From NCBI RefSeq assembly GCF_900100295.1, contig NZ_FNEV01000010.1:1-64000 (forward strand): a stretch of DNA of 64,000 nucleotides. The letters run 5' to 3'. Position 1 is the first letter of the stretch. Every line of letters starts with the position of its first letter. The notes beneath the pieces are model-generated. The model was not told the DNA's origin and searched no databases. It saw only the letters and a program-made list of their open reading frames with translations. Both the position numbers and the translations under genes were made by a program. This document shows positions 61,151 to 64,000 of the stretch, one piece after another. This stretch comes from Salimicrobium halophilum. Its GTDB lineage: Bacteria; Bacillota; Bacilli; Bacillales; Halobacillaceae.

Positions 61151-62830
61151 TCATCCGCCTACTCTATCCCGCTCTTTCAATTTTCTTCTCAGGATTTTCC
61201 CACTTATCTGCGTCTTCGGCAGCTCTTCCATCACTTCTATTTCCTTCGGAGCAGCATGAGCCGCAAGCCTCCGCTTTACAAACAAACGCAGTTCTTCCAG
61301 CAATTCCTCATTCGCCACATAGGTGGGAGTCAATGTAATGAATGCTTTCACGATTTCCCCGCGGACTTCATCCGGTTTCCCTACGACTCCGGCTTCCGCA
61401 ACAGCTTCATGCTCGAGCAATTTGCTCTCCACCTCGAACGGACCGATCCTTTCCCCGGAAGCGTTGATCATATCGTCACTTCTCCCCTGGAAAAATACAT
61501 ATCCGTCTTCATCCATAATGGCGAGGTCACCTGCAATATACCATTCTTCTCCGTGAGGAAAATAGGAAGCATATTTTTCTTCGTTCTTCCATACTTCTTT
61601 CATAATCGCAGGCCAGTCGGCACGGATAGCCAGATGACCGACTTCCCCTCGAGGCCTCTCTTGTCCTTCTTCGTCGAGGACGGCTGCTTCCACACCAGGG
61701 ATCGGCCTCCCCATCGATCCGGGCTTGATATTCCTCGTAGGAAGGTTCGCAATCAGTTGTGCGCCCGTTTCCGTCATCCACCACGTGTCGTGAACCCGAA
61801 GTCCGAAAGCTTCCTGGGCCCAGTATATCACTTCAGGATTCAACGGTTCGCCGACGCTCAACAGATGCCTGAGTGAAGTGAGGTCGTATCGCCGACGCAC
61901 GTCCTCGCCAGCGGATTTCAGCATCCGATAAGCTGTAGGTGCGCTGTACCATACGGATACCCCTGCCTTCTCTATCACATCGTACCAGGCTTCCGCCGAG
62001 AAGCGCCCTCCGTGAATAACGGTAGTGACTCCGTTCAGTAAAGGAGCAAAAACGCCGTATACCGTCCCTGTCACCCACCCCGGATGAGCGGTACACCAGT
62101 AAATATCGTCTTCTTTCAAGTCCAGCACCCATCGGCCTGTCTGGTACTGCTGGATCATCACTCGGTGGGCGTGGATGATTCCTTTCGGCTTGCCCGTGGA
62201 TCCGCTTGTGTAATGGATGTTCAACCCATCATTCAAATCCACCCACTCGGTCATCGCTTCTTCTTTTTCCTTTTTCGCTTCGGAGGTGATGGAAACGTAC
62301 CCCTCCACATGATCATCTGTAACGAAAATCGTGCCCAGACTCGGAAGTTCCTTCTTCGGAACGCGATCGAGAAATTCGCTTGAAGTGATGAGATACTCCC
62401 CATCGCAATCCTTGATCCGGTCCCGAACCGCTTCTTCCATGAACGCTTCGAATAACGGACCGACGACAGCGCCAATCTTCACAGCAGCAAGCATGGCGAC
62501 GTGACAATGAGGATGCTTCGGAAGAAAGACGAAAACGAAGTCGCCTTTTCCGACGCCGTGGTTCTTGAGAACATTCGCCCAGCGATTCACTTCCTTCTGC
62601 AAATCCAAGTATGTCCACGATTGTTCCTCATGTTCACTGAAATACCAGAGTGCTTTCTTCTCTCCTCTCCCTTGTTCCACGTGGCGATCTACGCATTCGT
62701 AAGTCATGTTCACTTTCCCTGTTTCATACCAGGTGAATTCCGGGTGAACCCGTTCCCAGTGGAAAGGTTCGCCTTCCTTCCATTCTTCATCTATATTGTG
62801 GCTCCCTTCAGCCGGCGTGAGAACAGCCAT
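61151..62830 (-). CDS. acsA: Acetyl-/acyl-CoA synthetase (AcsA-like)
   Basis: A 559-residue adenylating enzyme. The P-loop-like motif is IHYTSGSTGKPKGIIH, the adenylate motifs are DTWWMTETGAQLI and WYIAGDLAIMDEDGYVFFQGRSDDMI, and the C-terminal catalytic lysine is in KTQISGKILRR. It is shorter than E. coli Acs and fits Bacillus AcsA or a medium-chain relative. It makes acyl-CoA from the acid and ATP. The MAVLTPAEGSHNI start follows AGGAG. Confidence 0.9.
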   Translation of the reverse strand: MAVLTPAEGSHNIDEEWKEGEPFHWERVHPEFTWYETGKVNMTYECVDRHVEQGRGEKKALWYFSEHEEQSWTYLDLQKEVNRWANVLKNHGVGKGDFVFVFLPKHPHCHVAMLAAVKIGAVVGPLFEAFMEEAVRDRIKDCDGEYLITSSEFLDRVPKKELPSLGTIFVTDDHVEGYVSITSEAKKEKEEAMTEWVDLNDGLNIHYTSGSTGKPKGIIHAHRVMIQQYQTGRWVLDLKEDDIYWCTAHPGWVTGTVYGVFAPLLNGVTTVIHGGRFSAEAWYDVIEKAGVSVWYSAPTAYRMLKSAGEDVRRRYDLTSLRHLLSVGEPLNPEVIYWAQEAFGLRVHDTWWMTETGAQLIANLPTRNIKPGSMGRPIPGVEAAVLDEEGQERPRGEVGHLAIRADWPAIMKEVWKNEEKYASYFPHGEEWYIAGDLAIMDEDGYVFFQGRSDDMINASGERIGPFEVESKLLEHEAVAEAGVVGKPDEVRGEIVKAFITLTPTYVANEELLEELRLFVKRRLAAHAAPKEIEVMEELPKTQISGKILRRKLKERDRVGG

Positions 62831-62869
62831 GCCATCATCTCCTCTTCTTCAACAATCCCTATGTATAAG

Positions 62870-62899
62870 TTCAGGAGGCGATAAATATCGCCTCCTGAA
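62870..62899. repeat. Perfect 13-bp hairpin between metY-type and acsA genes
   Basis: TTCAGGAGGCGAT and ATCGCCTCCTGAA flank an AAAT loop. No T run follows on either strand, so intrinsic termination is doubtful. Its position, 21 bp after the stop of the fusion gene, would still fit an RNA 3' end or a protein-binding site. Confidence 0.65.
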
Positions 62900-62920
62900 A
62901 CATAAGATCATTGGAATTGT

Positions 62921-64000
62921 TTAAATTTCACATGCGTACGTATCAATGGTTCCACGCAAACGTTGCGCCTCTTTATACGTGCAACGATTGTGAACGACTT
63001 CAAGCCCTGCTTCATTGGCGATCCGTGCCGCTTCCGGTGCGATGACCCCTTCCTGAAGCCAGAAGACATCCGGTTGCACTTCTCCTGCTTCTTCTGCAAT
63101 AGCGATTGCCGCCTGCGGACTTCTGAAGACTTGCACCACTTCGACTTTGAAAGGAATCGACTTCAGATCAGGGTAGGATGTCTCCCCCAGCACCTCTTCT
63201 TCGCGCGGGTTGACCGGAACGATCTGATAGCCGAGACGCTGCATTTTTCTAGCGAGACGATGACTCGGACGGGAAGGCTTACCGCTCAAGCCCACGACAG
63301 CCAAACGCTTTTTGCGCTTCTCTCCATTTTCCGTCACTTCCGCGGACTTCAAGGCCCACGTGATGACTCCCTCATCATTCTCTGTCAAAGCTCCTGCCGC
63401 CGACTCGTTTCCCGTCGCTTTTCCGATGGCTCTGTCCAGGTCATTGATCAGATCCTTCGTCGATTCGAGACCGACAGACAACCGGATCAATTCTTCTGTC
63501 ACTCCGCTAGCAGCCAGCTCTTCAACTGACAGCTGCTGGTGTGTGGTAGAAGCAGGGTGGATAATGAGAGACTTCGCATCCCCTACGTTCGCAACGTGAG
63601 ACCATAGCGAAATATTGTTGATGACACTGCTTCCCGCTTCTCTTCCACCTTTGATACCGAAGTTGACGATCGCTCCGTAGCCGCCTTCAAGGTACTTATT
63701 GGCAAGCTCATGTGCCGGATGTTCCGGAAGCCCCGGATAAGAAACCCACTCTACATCCGGATGCCCTTTCAGGTACTCGGCCACTTCAAGGGAGTTATCC
63801 GCATGACGTTCTACGCGAAGTGACAGTGTCTCAAGCCCCTGAAGGAGAAGAAAAGCGTTTTGCGGACTGAGGCATGCGCCCAAATCACGCAGAAGCTGAA
63901 CCCGGAACTTGGTAGCGAAAGCAAGCGTCCCGAAATCTCTCGCATAACTGACCCCGTTGTAACTTTGATCCGGTTCTGTGAAGCCCGGGAATTTGCCGTT
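62921..64000 (-). CDS. O-acetylhomoserine sulfhydrylase fused to a CoA-binding domain (5' part missing)
   Basis: At least 359 residues; the frame runs off the right edge. The first part (to about residue 205) is the C-terminal half of a Cys/Met-metabolism PLP enzyme: QSYNGVSYARDFG, DLGACLSPQNAFLLLQGLETL, HPASTTHQQL and LIRLSVGLES. The rest is a CoA-binding Rossmann domain: LAVVGLSGKPSRPSHRLARKM, YQIVPVNPREEEVLG and DVFWLQEGVIAPEAARIA. Such a domain is a separate gene (YneT-like) in B. subtilis. The PLP lysine region lies outside the window. Confidence 0.87.
   Translation of the reverse strand, partial: NGKFPGFTEPDQSYNGVSYARDFGTLAFATKFRVQLLRDLGACLSPQNAFLLLQGLETLSLRVERHADNSLEVAEYLKGHPDVEWVSYPGLPEHPAHELANKYLEGGYGAIVNFGIKGGREAGSSVINNISLWSHVANVGDAKSLIIHPASTTHQQLSVEELAASGVTEELIRLSVGLESTKDLINDLDRAIGKATGNESAAGALTENDEGVITWALKSAEVTENGEKRKKRLAVVGLSGKPSRPSHRLARKMQRLGYQIVPVNPREEEVLGETSYPDLKSIPFKVEVVQVFRSPQAAIAIAEEAGEVQPDVFWLQEGVIAPEAARIANEAGLEVVHNRCTYKEAQRLRGTIDTYACEI

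Overview
The window looks like chromosomal DNA from a spore-forming, probably moderately halophilic member of the Bacillaceae (Halobacillus/Salimicrobium/Pontibacillus-like). The genus is inference. The grounds are: gene order 1.7-19 kb follows the Bacillus subtilis ydc/rsb region (ydcK, cmpA, tex, rsbX-sigB-rsbWVUTSR, ndoA/ndoAI, alr, ydcC, nnr, acpS, rhomboid, cshA); cmpA and a ydcC-type lipoprotein belong to sporulation; many proteins are strongly acidic; and a carotenoid desaturase is present.

Layout. 1-1.6 kb: start of a 16S rRNA gene and 14 tRNA genes, all minus strand, read from two strong sigma-A-type promoters. One tRNA-Leu gene looks chimeric. 1.7-9.5 kb: SprT-like protein, CmpA, Tex, then the complete stressosome/sigma-B operon with an internal sigma-B promoter. 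9.7-15.7 kb: MazEF, alanine racemase, lipoprotein, NAD(P)HX repair enzyme, AcpS, rhomboid protease. 15.9-31 kb: UbiB-like kinase, CshA helicase, transporters, DegV, MarR, methyltransferase, lipid kinase, a YknWX-like pair and two oxidoreductase-type genes. 30.3-32.9 kb: a BMP-type lipoprotein translationally coupled to a chemoreceptor. 34-43.5 kb: housekeeping and stress genes (thioredoxin-like, Ohr, CoA-disulfide reductase, aldehyde dehydrogenase), a Zn/Cd efflux pair with its ArsR regulator, and a sigma-B-type general stress gene. 44.2-46.3 kb: a SAM riboswitch ahead of a sulfone/sulfonate monooxygenase and its FMN reductase. 48-52.4 kb: a cobalamin riboswitch ahead of class I ribonucleotide reductase. 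52.4-54.3 kb: PII/AmtB behind two TnrA/GlnR boxes. 54.6-64 kb: UDG-like protein, MMPL transporter, Ca/cation exchanger, carotenoid desaturase with a methyltransferase, acyl-CoA synthetase, and the end of an O-acetylhomoserine sulfhydrylase fused to a CoA-binding domain.

The least explained structure is two linked families of intergenic repeats at five places (11.7, 21.1, 33, 50.5 and 54.3 kb). Family A is a ~120-bp three-stem palindrome, from AAAAGCGGA to GCTAGACA, with seven full copies. Family B is an array of ~45-bp hairpin modules ending in GAGTGTACCGCAA. Each B array directly follows a truncated left end of A, and all copies point the same way. Stems differ between copies but keep exact complementarity, which suggests selection on structure. 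The 33-kb locus has a ~245-bp tandem repeat, and the 50-kb cluster separates the two ribonucleotide reductase subunit genes.

No prophage, CRISPR array, transposase or restriction system was seen.
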